Below are positions 1-7,967 of a DNA stretch of 64,000 bases, piece by piece. Where the stretch lies: positions 378,209 through 442,208 of the forward strand of contig CBDAMQ010000029.1 of the NCBI GenBank assembly GCA_965197275.1. Reading direction: 5' to 3'. The DNA is from DASCOT01 sp965197275. GTDB taxonomy: Bacteria; Acidobacteriota; UBA890; WLXD01. The first letter of the stretch is position 1, and the number at the start of each line of letters is the position of its first letter. A model generated the notes under the pieces. That model was given only the letters and a program-made list of their open reading frames with translations. It was not told the origin of the DNA and did not search any database. The position numbers and the translations under genes are program-made.

Positions 1-1713
1 CAAGTACGGCCCGAACGGGGCGGTGAGCCCGAACTTGCGCGACATGTCGATGACGTTCTCCACTCCGACCTTCTGCTGCAACATGACCGTTGGCACGTTA
101 CGGGATTTGCCGATCGCTTCGGCCATCGAGGTGACGCCGATGTACTCGTTGGCGAAGTTCGCCGGTGAGTAGGGCTGGCGCGTGGTGGGATCGCGGAACG
201 TCGTCGGCTGATCGACGAATAGATAGGACGGCGAGATCGCCTGGGTAACGGCGGTGGAGTAGACGAAGGGCTTGAAGATCGAGCCCGTCTGTCGGACCGC
301 CTGGGTGGCGCGGTTGAACTCCGAGTCATCGAAGACGCGGCCGCCGCTCATTGCCCGGACCTCGCCGCTATCGTTCTCCACTACCAGCACCGCACCTTGC
401 AACTCAGGTAGCTGGTCGAGCTCGACCTCCCAGGTGCCGTCCTCGGCCCGAGCCTCCAGCAGAACGTCGATCAGATCGCCGGTGCGCACCAGCCTGTCCA
501 TCGTCTTGCGATTGGTCCACGCTGCGTCGTCCGGGGCAATCTCAACCAGGATCTCGCCGATCCGTGCCCGTGCTGCCTGCGGCCGCACCTGTGTCACCAC
601 TGCGGGTACGAAGTCCCCCGGCTCGAGCAACGATTGCCAGCGAGGATCCTCGTAGGCGGCGGCGTCGATTCCCTCGTCGGTCAAGTTACGCTGGGTGCTG
701 CGCCAGCCGGACCGCTTGTCTACGTCGCGAATGCCGCGGTCGAGGGCAGTCTCGGCGGCCCGCTGAAGCGCTCGATCGAGTGTCGTTTGCACCCGCAGCC
801 CGGAGCGGTAGATACCTTCCATCCCATAGGTCTGGATGAGCGTCTTGCGGATCTCCTCGGTGAAGTAGTCGCCGAGCTCATTGGTGTCGGTGTCCTCCGC
901 CACCAGGAGCGGTGCTTGCTTGGCCTCGGCGTTCTCGTCGGCGGTGATGAAGCCCTCGGCAAGCATCCGATCGAGCACGATATTGCGCTTGGTGATGGCA
1001 TTCTCAGGGTGAAGGTCGGGGCGATAACTCGAGGGCCGCTGGATCATCCCGGCGAGCAGCGCTGCTTCGGGCAGCGTGACGTCGGAGATCGGCTTGCCGA
1101 AGTAGAACTTCGCCGCTGCCTGGAACCCGTAGGCGCTGCTGCCCATGAAGATCTGGTTCGCGTAGATGCTGAAGATCTGCTCTTTGGTGTAATGGCGCTC
1201 GATCTGGATGGCATAGATCGCTTCGCGGATCTTGCGCTCGAGGGTCTTGTCTCGCGGCAGCCAGGTGTCGCCCCCCAAATAGCGATCGAGGTTCCGCGGA
1301 ACCTGCATCGTGATCGTGCTGAAGCCCTCGCAGAAATAGCCGCAGCGCAGGTCGGCGACCAGCGAGCGCAACACTGCCTGGGGATCGATGCCCACGTGAC
1401 TGAAGAATCGCGCGTCTTCGGCGGCGACCACCGCCTGCACCATGGCCGGGGCGATCTCGTCGAAGCTCACCACTTCGCGCCGCTGCTGCAGCCATTCGGC
1501 ATACTGCATGCCGTCTCGGTCGTAGATCCGGGTGACCAGGCTGGGCTCGTAAACGCGTAGGGCGTCGACGATCGCTGCATCCGGTACGTAGGCGATCATG
1601 AAGCCGGCCGCGAGGCCGGAGATCACCGCTCCGAACGGCAGGATGGCAAGCACGGGGTGCCGGATGATCGGCGCAGCGGTACGTGCGGCGGCGGTGAGAA
1701 GGCGGTCAATCAT
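1..1713 (-). CDS. Class A penicillin-binding protein 1A (bifunctional transglycosylase/transpeptidase), 3' end outside window
   Basis: Polymerises lipid II and cross-links peptidoglycan at the outer face of the inner membrane. The frame is open from the ATG at 1713 to the window edge (571 codons seen), so the C-terminus is missing. One membrane anchor lies at about residues 18-41. The transglycosylase domain has the EDARFFSHVGID motif with catalytic Glu99. The transpeptidase domain shows the SxxK motif SIFK with Ser478 and Lys481; the SxN and KTG motifs would lie beyond the edge. The gene is divergent from hrcA with about 270 bp between them. The long open frames on the opposite strand here are shadows of this gene. 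The family call is secure; which PBP1 paralogue it is cannot be told. Confidence 0.93.
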   Translation of the reverse strand, partial: MIDRLLTAAARTAAPIIRHPVLAILPFGAVISGLAAGFMIAYVPDAAIVDALRVYEPSLVTRIYDRDGMQYAEWLQQRREVVSFDEIAPAMVQAVVAAEDARFFSHVGIDPQAVLRSLVADLRCGYFCEGFSTITMQVPRNLDRYLGGDTWLPRDKTLERKIREAIYAIQIERHYTKEQIFSIYANQIFMGSSAYGFQAAAKFYFGKPISDVTLPEAALLAGMIQRPSSYRPDLHPENAITKRNIVLDRMLAEGFITADENAEAKQAPLLVAEDTDTNELGDYFTEEIRKTLIQTYGMEGIYRSGLRVQTTLDRALQRAAETALDRGIRDVDKRSGWRSTQRNLTDEGIDAAAYEDPRWQSLLEPGDFVPAVVTQVRPQAARARIGEILVEIAPDDAAWTNRKTMDRLVRTGDLIDVLLEARAEDGTWEVELDQLPELQGAVLVVENDSGEVRAMSGGRVFDDSEFNRATQAVRQTGSIFKPFVYSTAVTQAISPSYLFVDQPTTFRDPTTRQPYSPANFANEYIGVTSMAEAIGKSRNVPTVMLQQKVGVENVIDMSRKFGLTAPFGPYL

Positions 1714-1833
1714 GCGGTTGCCGAGGGCTCTGAAAAGCGCTCCGAAAGGCGGATCCCACTCACCACGATGGTAGCATGGGGCAGGCTGTGGTCGTCGGGT
1801 GGGCGCCCTGCGACAGGCCACGGAGCAAGCTGC

Positions 1834-1862
1834 TTGACGGGCCGGGCGGGGAGTTGTTCTAT
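1834..1862 (+). promoter_or_regulatory. Predicted sigma70-type promoter of hrcA operon
   Basis: TTGACG at 1834-1839 and TTCTAT at 1857-1862 are separated by 17 bp. The -35 matches the consensus well and the -10 is weak. The predicted start point falls at or just before the CIRCE element, which is the usual arrangement for HrcA-repressed operons. Confidence 0.55.
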
Positions 1863-1866
1863 TAGG

Positions 1867-1893
1867 TTAGCAGTCCGACCGAGAGAGTGCTAA
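1867..1893 (+). promoter_or_regulatory. CIRCE operator (HrcA binding site)
   Basis: The sequence TTAGCAGTC, nine bases, GAGTGCTAA matches the CIRCE consensus TTAGCACTC-N9-GAGTGCTAA at 17 of 18 arm positions. It lies 90 bp before hrcA and just after the predicted promoter, so HrcA is expected to autoregulate hrcA-grpE-dnaJ. No second copy was seen before dnaK, which would therefore be under separate control. Confidence 0.93.
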
Positions 1894-1983
1894 GGGCCCG
1901 TTACGCCCGACTCTGGAACGGGGTTTCGTGCTTTTCCGGTACCATGGCTTCGACGCCAGGGTTGGGCAACGAGTGGGGACGGC

Positions 1984-3027
1984 ATGCGGGCTTCCAAGCT
2001 GACAGCGCGTAGCGCGGCGGTTCTCGACGCAATCGTCGAGCGCCACATCACCACCGGCGGGCCGGTGGGATCGTCGGCGATCGCCGACCAACTGCCTGAG
2101 GCATTGTCGCCGGCAACCATCCGCAACGTTATGGCAGAGCTGGAGCGTCTCGGATTGCTCGAACAGCCGCACACTTCGGCTGGACGAACACCGACGCGGG
2201 CTGGCTATTCGCTTTATGTCGGCGGACTCATGGCGGCGGGACGAGTCGACGAGCTGGATTCCGGCGCTCTGCGCTCACGGCTGGAGACGGATCCGATCGA
2301 GGTGCGCGAGCTGCTCCGGCGTACTTGCCACTTGCTGGCCGAGCTGTCCGATCTGGTAGGGGTCGTCTCGGGTCCGGCCTTGGCAGACACCGTTTTTCAA
2401 CATATCGATTTTGTCGCCCTCGAGGGCAAGCGCGTGCTTGCCATGGTCGTCGCCCGTAGCGGGCAGGTGAAGAACCGCGTGGTCGGTCTGGATCAGCCCA
2501 TGACCCAGGATCAACTCGACCGTTCTGCGGCCTACCTCGTGCGCCGTTTCGCCGGGCGCAGCCTGCGACAGGTATCGGCCCGGGTGCGAGAGCTGCTGAT
2601 CAAGGCCGACCAGCATCTCGATCGCTGCGAGTCGCGAGCGATCCGATTGGGAGCCAGCTCGATGACGCCAGATCTGGATGAGGCCGAGGTAATGGTAGAG
2701 GGGGCTGCAAGCCTCCTCGGGCAGCCGGATTTCGACGGGGATTCGAGCTTGCGGGCGATGATCGAGACCCTCGAAGAGCGTCGCGATCTACGTGGCGCCA
2801 TGGTAAGCACCGGCGACCAGCAGCCGCGAATTTTCATCGGAGTCGCGCCTCTACCGGCCACACTCGGGGGTTGCTCGATGGTGGCCGCGACCTACTGGTC
2901 GGGCGGGCACGCGCTCGGTTCACTGGCAGTGCTGGGCCCAACACGGCTCGACTACGCTCGTACGATCGCGCTGGTCGAGGCGATGGCGCAGGCAACCTCG
3001 GACGTGTTGGGGCGGGTCACGCTCTGA
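1984..3027 (+). CDS. hrcA: Heat-inducible transcription repressor HrcA
   Basis: Represses chaperone genes by binding CIRCE, and is itself kept folded by GroE in known systems. The 347-residue product has the family's N-terminal winged helix with the conserved stretch ATIRNVMAELERLGLLEQPH followed by TSAGRTPT, then the GAF-like dimerisation region. Length matches the family (about 340). It is the first gene of an operon with grpE, dnaJ and rsmE, preceded by a CIRCE element. The ATG at 1984 places the helix-turn-helix at the usual distance from the N-terminus. Confidence 0.96.
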   Translation: MRASKLTARSAAVLDAIVERHITTGGPVGSSAIADQLPEALSPATIRNVMAELERLGLLEQPHTSAGRTPTRAGYSLYVGGLMAAGRVDELDSGALRSRLETDPIEVRELLRRTCHLLAELSDLVGVVSGPALADTVFQHIDFVALEGKRVLAMVVARSGQVKNRVVGLDQPMTQDQLDRSAAYLVRRFAGRSLRQVSARVRELLIKADQHLDRCESRAIRLGASSMTPDLDEAEVMVEGAASLLGQPDFDGDSSLRAMIETLEERRDLRGAMVSTGDQQPRIFIGVAPLPATLGGCSMVAATYWSGGHALGSLAVLGPTRLDYARTIALVEAMAQATSDVLGRVTL

Positions 3028-3069
3028 CTCCAGCCGCGATCGATCGCACCGCGGTTGTGGGAACTACGA

Positions 3070-3654
3070 ATGACGGATAGCAAGCGCACCACGCTGGAAG
3101 ACAAGTGGGCAGCCTCGGCAGCAGGCGAGGCCGAGGGCGGCGTCAGCGATGACGCTGCCACGGTCGAGGATGCCGCGGAAGGCTTGGACGAGCTCCAGCC
3201 GCTCGAACTGGAAGTCGCCTCTCTCAAGGATCAGCTGCTACGGCAGCAGGCCGAGATGGCCAACTACCGTCGGCGCACCGAGCAAGCGCGCGGCGAGCGC
3301 GCCGAGGGAGGCCGCATCGAGGTGATTCAGCGACTGTTGCCGGTGTTGGATGACTTCGAGCGCGCCATCGACGCGGATGCAGAAGCCGACGGCTACCGCG
3401 AAGGCGTCGAGCTGATTCTCAAGTCGCTGCGCGACCTGTTGGTGAGCTTCGGTGTCAGTCGACTCGACCCTCAGGGTGAGGAGTTTGATCCCACGCTCCA
3501 TGACGCGATGCAGCAGGTGCCCACTGACGAGATACCCGCCGGTCGTGTTGCCAGCGTCTACAAGCCGGGGTACCAGGTAGGCGAGCGGCTGCTACGACCA
3601 GCGATGGTGGCGGTGGCACGTGAGCCCTCAAGCGACGTTGACCAGGACGCCTGA
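3070..3654 (+). CDS. grpE: Nucleotide exchange factor GrpE
   Basis: Co-chaperone that releases ADP from DnaK. The 194-residue product has an acidic, low-complexity N-terminus, a long coiled coil (about residues 45-100, with the motif MANYRRRTEQ) and the C-terminal beta domain containing DPTLHDAM and GYQVGERLLRPAMVAVA, all typical of GrpE. The ATG at 3070 is preferred to one at 3055 because it has a GGGA about 8 bases upstream and avoids five odd residues. It lies 42 bp after hrcA and ends 2 bp before dnaJ, so it is part of the same transcript. Confidence 0.95.
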   Translation: MTDSKRTTLEDKWAASAAGEAEGGVSDDAATVEDAAEGLDELQPLELEVASLKDQLLRQQAEMANYRRRTEQARGERAEGGRIEVIQRLLPVLDDFERAIDADAEADGYREGVELILKSLRDLLVSFGVSRLDPQGEEFDPTLHDAMQQVPTDEIPAGRVASVYKPGYQVGERLLRPAMVAVAREPSSDVDQDA

Positions 3655-3656
3655 GT

Positions 3657-4766
3657 ATGGCGCCTGACTACTACGGCGTGCTCGGGGTTGGCCGCGACGC
3701 GTCGGCCGAGGAGATCAAGAGGGCCTATCGGCACGCTGCGATGGAGAATCATCCCGACCGCAATCCGGATGACCCGGAGGCGGAAGAGCGCTTCAAGCAG
3801 GCGGCAGAAGCCTACGCAGTGGTGGGCGATGCAGACAAGCGGGCCCGCTACGATCGCTTCGGGGACGCCGCTTTCAGTGGCGGATCTCCCGATTTCGGAT
3901 CCGACGTATTCGCGGATTTCGGAGACATCCTGGGAGGCCTTTTCGGCTTCGATACCGGCTTCGGACGTGCTCGGCGGGGCGGCCCGGCGCGTGGCTCCAG
4001 CCTGCAATATCGGCTGCAGATCGACCTCGAGCAGGCAGGCTCGGGCGACGAGATCGAGATTCGTGTGCCTCGTCGGCGTGGCTGTGGGGCATGTGGCGGC
4101 AGCGGGTCGGCGTCCGGCACCGGCCGCAATCCCTGTGTCGCGTGCGGTGGCGTGGGCCAGGTACAGCAACGGCACGGCTTCCTCACCATGGCGCGGCCGT
4201 GCGGCCGCTGCGGTGGCAGCGGAACGATCATCGACGACCCCTGTTCGGTCTGCCGTGGCGAGGGGCGCGCCCGGGAGACCACCACGCTGAAAGTGAAGGT
4301 ACCTCCCGGCGTCGATACAGGAATGCGGCTCCTGCTCCGTGACGAAGGCGAGAGCGGCCTGAACGGCGGCCCGCCCGGCGATCTTCAGATCCTGATCGAG
4401 GTCCGCGAACACGAGCGCTTCGTCAGGCGCGGCCAAGATCTGTACACCCATGCGCCGGTCAGCTTCGGGCGCTTGGCGCTCGGCGGCGATCTCGATGTTC
4501 CGACCCTCGCTGGGCAGACCGCGATTCTCCATGTCCCGGCCGGCACCCACTCGGGGGAGGTTCTCGAGATGCGTGGTCATGGCCTGCCGTCAGTCAATGG
4601 CGGACGCCGAGGCGACCTCCGTGTCGCACTCCAGGCCGTCACGCCGCGCAAGCTGAGCGAGCGTGAAGAAGAAATCCTGCGTGAACTCGAGGAGCTGCGG
4701 CCCGAACCAGCGGAGTTCGAAGGCGAGCGCTCCTGGTGGGACCGGCTGCGCGACGCGTTCGGCTAG
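3657..4766 (+). CDS. dnaJ: Chaperone protein DnaJ (type I Hsp40)
   Basis: Delivers unfolded clients to DnaK and stimulates its ATPase. The product has 369 residues. The J domain carries HPD at residues 32-34. A short Gly/Phe-rich stretch follows (FGDILGGLFGF), then four zinc-binding CxxCxGxG-type repeats (CGACGGSG, CVACGGVG, CGRCGGSG, CSVCRGEG) and the two substrate-binding beta domains (DLDVPTLAG). It starts 2 bp after grpE and ends 2 bp before rsmE. This is the complete, canonical DnaJ of the window; a second, divergent and frameshifted copy lies in the dnaK operon. Confidence 0.96.
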   Translation: MAPDYYGVLGVGRDASAEEIKRAYRHAAMENHPDRNPDDPEAEERFKQAAEAYAVVGDADKRARYDRFGDAAFSGGSPDFGSDVFADFGDILGGLFGFDTGFGRARRGGPARGSSLQYRLQIDLEQAGSGDEIEIRVPRRRGCGACGGSGSASGTGRNPCVACGGVGQVQQRHGFLTMARPCGRCGGSGTIIDDPCSVCRGEGRARETTTLKVKVPPGVDTGMRLLLRDEGESGLNGGPPGDLQILIEVREHERFVRRGQDLYTHAPVSFGRLALGGDLDVPTLAGQTAILHVPAGTHSGEVLEMRGHGLPSVNGGRRGDLRVALQAVTPRKLSEREEEILRELEELRPEPAEFEGERSWWDRLRDAFG

Positions 4767-4768
4767 CT

Positions 4769-5530
4769 ATGCGTAGCGGCCCTCGCGGGCGTTTTAGGGT
4801 CGACGGTGGCGCACTGTGCGACGATCAGGTACGGATCGATGCCGCCGAGGCACGCCACGCTCGGGTGATGCGACTGCGTGCCGGCGATCGAGTCGTGCTT
4901 TTCGACGGCGCCGGGGAGGAGGCAATTGCACGGCTCGAAGCAGTGGCCGTGTCTGGGATCACTGCACAGGTGTTGGAGCGCTACACACCGACTACCGAGT
5001 CGCCCTTGAAGGTGTGGCTAGTGCAGGCCGTTCCCACCAAGCTTGCTCGCATGGATCTCATCGTGCGCCAATGCACCGAGCTCGGAATGACCAACCTACT
5101 CCCGGTCGTTACGGCCCGCAGCCAGGTGCCGGCCGGGGGGGGGGGGGGGGCGGAGGTAGTGGCCGAGCGCCGGCAGCGCTGGGTGCGCTTGGCGCAGGCG
5201 GCAGCCAAGCAGAGTCGCCGCAGCGTGGTGCCGAACATCGATCGCCCGCTGCCGTTCGCGGACATCGACTGGTCCTCCATCCCTGCGTTCCGGCTGCTCT
5301 GTGACCCCAGCGGAGTGCACGGTACGCTGGCAGAAACACTACGCGGCCGTGCGCCCACGAGCCTCGCGCTCCTGATCGGACCGGAAGGCGGTTGGGACGC
5401 CGAGGAGCGCGCCTTCGCGGATACCGAGAACGCCGCCACCGTCGCCTTCGGCCCGCGAGTACTGCGAGCCGACACTGCCGGTGCAGCGGCGTTGGCGGTG
5501 CTTCAGCACGCCTGGGGAGATCTTGGCTGA
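4769..5530 (+). CDS. rsmE: 16S rRNA (uracil-1498-N3)-methyltransferase RsmE
   Basis: SPOUT-family methyltransferase that modifies U1498 of 16S rRNA. The 253-residue product has an N-terminal PUA-like domain (HARVMRLRAGDRVVLFDG) and the C-terminal knot with LLIGPEGGW and FGPRVLRADTA. The ATG at 4769, 2 bp after dnaJ, starts the protein just before the PUA domain. The dnaJ-rsmE neighbourhood is common in bacteria. Oddly, a run of 16 G residues encodes a Gly5 stretch in the linker between the two domains. Any change that is not a multiple of three would break the gene. Confidence 0.94.
   Translation: MRSGPRGRFRVDGGALCDDQVRIDAAEARHARVMRLRAGDRVVLFDGAGEEAIARLEAVAVSGITAQVLERYTPTTESPLKVWLVQAVPTKLARMDLIVRQCTELGMTNLLPVVTARSQVPAGGGGGAEVVAERRQRWVRLAQAAAKQSRRSVVPNIDRPLPFADIDWSSIPAFRLLCDPSGVHGTLAETLRGRAPTSLALLIGPEGGWDAEERAFADTENAATVAFGPRVLRADTAGAAALAVLQHAWGDLG
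5135..5150 (+). repeat. 16-base poly-G tract inside rsmE
   Basis: Sixteen consecutive G bases follow GGCC and precede CGGAGG. As given, the reading frame of rsmE is kept through the tract, which translates as glycines in a non-conserved linker. Tracts this long are prone to slippage in replication and to miscounting in sequencing. Confidence 0.9.
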
Positions 5531-5584
5531 GGCCGGCCGCGTCTGGACCTCACCGGCGCTCGTAAGGGGCAGTTCCGGCACCTA

Positions 5585-6415
5585 TTAAGGGGATCCGAAC
5601 GAAGCGTTGCGCAGTTCCTTGCGCGCGTCTTTACCCTGAATTCGGATGACGTCACACATCTCGTGTAGCCGACTTCGCAGTGCTGGGCCGATGCGATCCT
5701 CGAGCGTTGCGGGGCCGTCCGGCGTCGAACGTCGTGCACGCATCGATCGTTGGGCTGGCGCGGTGGTGTGGTCTCCGTCGCCCTTGCCGCCGGAGGCTGT
5801 CTCTCCCGACGCCGCCGATGCGTCTCCGAAGTTCGTCGTGATCAGCGTCATGCGCTTGCGGTTGTATCGGTCGTTGAGGATGTGGGTGACGGTATCGAAT
5901 ACCCAAGGGCTGGGCCGGCGAGCTCCGAGATCGTCGAGCAGCAGGACATCCGCCTCGAGCAGCGGACGTAGCACTTGCAGCTCCGAGGTCTCCGAGACCG
6001 GGTTGTACGATTCTTGGATATCGCGCAGAAGGTCACGGTAGTCGACGAACCGCCCGCGGATCGAATAGCGGTCCAGCAGTGCGCTCAGCACGCCGACGGC
6101 CAGGTGGGTCTTGCCGACGCCGGGACGACCGATGAACACCAGGCCGTAGTCGAGCCGCGGATACTCCTCGACGTACTTCGCACACTTCAGCTTGGCGCCG
6201 CCCAACGAGGTGTTGGCGCCCGGATATTCGGCCTCGAAGTTACCCAGACGACAGTGTTCATAGCGACGCGGGATGCGCGCCTGCGCCACCTGTCGAACTT
6301 GGCGTGCCTGCAAGTGGCAGGGGCAACGTCGGACCGATCTGTCGTCGGGCTCTGCCGAAGAGATCCACCCGGTGCCGCCGCAGTCGCCGCAATCGTGTGG
6401 CTCGGTTACCGCCAC
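5585..6415 (-). CDS. DnaC/IstB-type AAA+ ATPase with N-terminal zinc finger, possible helicase loader
   Basis: The 276-residue product has a Cys pair at residues 9 and 12 and a second at 31 and 33, likely a zinc finger as in DnaI/DnaC-type proteins. The AAA+ core follows: Walker A GRPGVGKTH at about 96-104, and Walker B VLLLDDLG. A charged, low-complexity insertion (about residues 215-245) precedes the arginine-finger region. The start is GTG at 6415, four bases past the first base of the hspR stop, which makes it the last gene of the dnaK operon. Proteins of this family load replicative helicases or assist transposases; no transposase is adjacent, so a replication role is more likely. The function is inferred from the family only. 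Confidence 0.8.
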   Translation of the reverse strand: MAVTEPHDCGDCGGTGWISSAEPDDRSVRRCPCHLQARQVRQVAQARIPRRYEHCRLGNFEAEYPGANTSLGGAKLKCAKYVEEYPRLDYGLVFIGRPGVGKTHLAVGVLSALLDRYSIRGRFVDYRDLLRDIQESYNPVSETSELQVLRPLLEADVLLLDDLGARRPSPWVFDTVTHILNDRYNRKRMTLITTNFGDASAASGETASGGKGDGDHTTAPAQRSMRARRSTPDGPATLEDRIGPALRSRLHEMCDVIRIQGKDARKELRNASFGSP

Positions 6416-6416
6416 G

Positions 6417-6827
6417 TCAGCGACCCTCGGATCCGCGCGGGCGCCGACGCACGAGGGCGCCGCGCTCGATGCGCACCAGCGCCTGAACGAACTCCTTCGA
6501 CAGCGGTTGATCGTCGCCCGCCAGCTCATCGCGTACGAAACACATCAGCTCTGCAACCTCGCTCTGGAGACGTTCCATGTTGCGGCGCATGTTGAGGATC
6601 ACCTCAACTCCGGCGAGGTTCACCCCGAGGTCGCGGGTCAGCGAGAGGATGACTTCCAGGCGGCGGAGGTCATCATCGTCGTACAGCCGAGTGTTGCCGC
6701 GCGACCGGGAAGGGCGCAACAAGCCTTCGCGCTCATACAGGCGCAAGGTCTGCGGATGGATCTCGAAGCGCTCCGCCACCGCGCTGATCATGTAGGTGCC
6801 CTTCTTCCGCTTGGCGTCGGCACTCAT
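6417..6827 (-). CDS. hspR: MerR-family heat-shock repressor HspR
   Basis: The 136-residue product has the MerR-type winged helix with PQTLRLYEREGLLRPSRS and the HspR-like dimerisation region LGVNLAGVEVILNMR. HspR represses dnaK operons by binding HAIR inverted repeats with DnaK as co-repressor in Streptomyces and relatives. The ATG at 6827 is used, 2 bp after the dnaJ2 stop; a TTG at 6833 in the same frame would add two residues. The position inside the dnaK-dnaJ2-hspR operon matches the known order. No complete HAIR element was found upstream of dnaK, only a CTTGAG half-site. Confidence 0.92.
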   Translation of the reverse strand: MSADAKRKKGTYMISAVAERFEIHPQTLRLYEREGLLRPSRSRGNTRLYDDDDLRRLEVILSLTRDLGVNLAGVEVILNMRRNMERLQSEVAELMCFVRDELAGDDQPLSKEFVQALVRIERGALVRRRPRGSEGR

Positions 6828-6829
6828 CC

Positions 6830-7916
6830 TCAAGGCTCGGCTTCGCGATCACGCGGTCTGAGTGGGTGGCGCGCCGCAAGCTGGCGGATCATCTCCTTGG
6901 AATCTTCGTCCAGGATCTCGGGGAGATGGACTTCGACGCGCACCAGCATATCCCCTCGCCGCCCGTCGGGCAGCTCGAGACCCCGCTCGCGGAGCTTGAA
7001 GACGTCACCGGTCTGCGTGTTCGGGGGCAGCGGCAGGCTGGCGCGATCACCGTCGAGCGTGGGGACATCGATGCGGCCCCCGAGCACTGCCTCGAGCATG
7101 GAGACCGGGCTGTTGGGTGTAAAGATGTGGACCCTCGCGCCGGAAGCCGCGGGCCGATTCGACGCGACAGCGAAGGATCACATCGCCGCGCTTGCCACCC
7201 AGTCGGCCGCAGTGTCCCTGGTCGCTGACACGAATCTCCTCGCCGTCCGTGACTCCCGGCGGCACACGGACGAGGATCGTCTCGACGCATGGTCGCACAC
7301 CGTGACCACCACAACGGGGACACGGCACGCCGCGAAGAAGGCCAGTGGCGGTGCAGTCGGCGCATCCGCAGGTCACCGACAGCGCTCCCTTGACGAACGT
7401 CTCCTGGCCACTTCCACCGCAGCTGTCGCATGGTCGGGCGCGTTGCAGCTGCACACGACCCCGCCCGCCGCAGTCCTCACAGCGGTCCTGACGATTGACG
7501 CGAGCGGTGGTCCTCCGCCCGCGTTCTGCGTCTATCAGGGCGACGCTCACGTCGATGTAGAGATCGCCGCCGCGCTGCGGGCTAGATCGTTGGTGATGAT
7601 CCTTCAGGTGTCGAAACAGCGCTGCGTAAGTACCGGGCTCGTCGCCTTCGGGGACGACTCGCACGGTGAGGTCGGGCACCACTGGCTCGACAGCGTCCAC
7701 CAGCGAGCCCTCACGGTCGTAGCGCGCCCGACGCTGCGGATCGGAAAGCACCCGGTAGGCGGATTCGATGCGCTCGAACACCGTTGCCGCATGCGGATCC
7801 CCGGGGTTGATGTCCGGGTGGTAACGACGACTCAGGTGCCGATAGGCCTGATCGACCTGCTCCGTGTCGGCGTTGGGAGGAACCCCCAAGGTAGCGTAGT
7901 GGTCGCGTGCCAGCAT
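6830..7916 (-). pseudogene. Second DnaJ-family co-chaperone, interrupted by a single-base frameshift
   Basis: The upstream part starts at ATG 7916 with a J domain (LSRRYHPDINPGD) and four zinc repeats (CEDCGGRG, CDSCGGSG, CADCTATG, CPRCGGHG). It has little or no Gly/Phe region, unlike the canonical DnaJ of this window. At about 7110-7135, after FRREGPHLYT, the reading shifts. The conserved substrate-binding end (SMLEAVLGGRIDVPTLDG) continues in the next frame to the stop at 6830. Removing one base, for example one G of the GAGGGTCC at about 7129-7136, restores a single protein of about 360 residues. This may be a true lesion or a sequencing indel. The gene sits between dnaK and hspR. Confidence 0.85.
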
Positions 7917-7926
7917 GCCTTTGATG

Positions 7927-7960
7927 CTGTGTGGGACACCGCGTCGGGTGCCCCACACAG
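7927..7960 (-). other. Strong RNA hairpin between dnaK and dnaJ2
   Basis: CTGTGTGGG pairs with CCCACACAG, and after one mismatch CACC pairs with GGTG around the loop GCGTCG. It occupies most of the 51-bp spacer after the dnaK stop. There is no U-run, so it is more likely a processing or stability element, or a partial attenuator, that lowers dnaJ2-hspR output relative to dnaK than a full terminator. Confidence 0.7.
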
Positions 7961-7967
7961 TCCCGGG

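Noticed and set aside
634..1560. Long open frame on the plus strand
   Set aside because: It is the antisense shadow of the PBP1A gene; it has no family similarity, while the minus strand shows transglycosylase and transpeptidase motifs.
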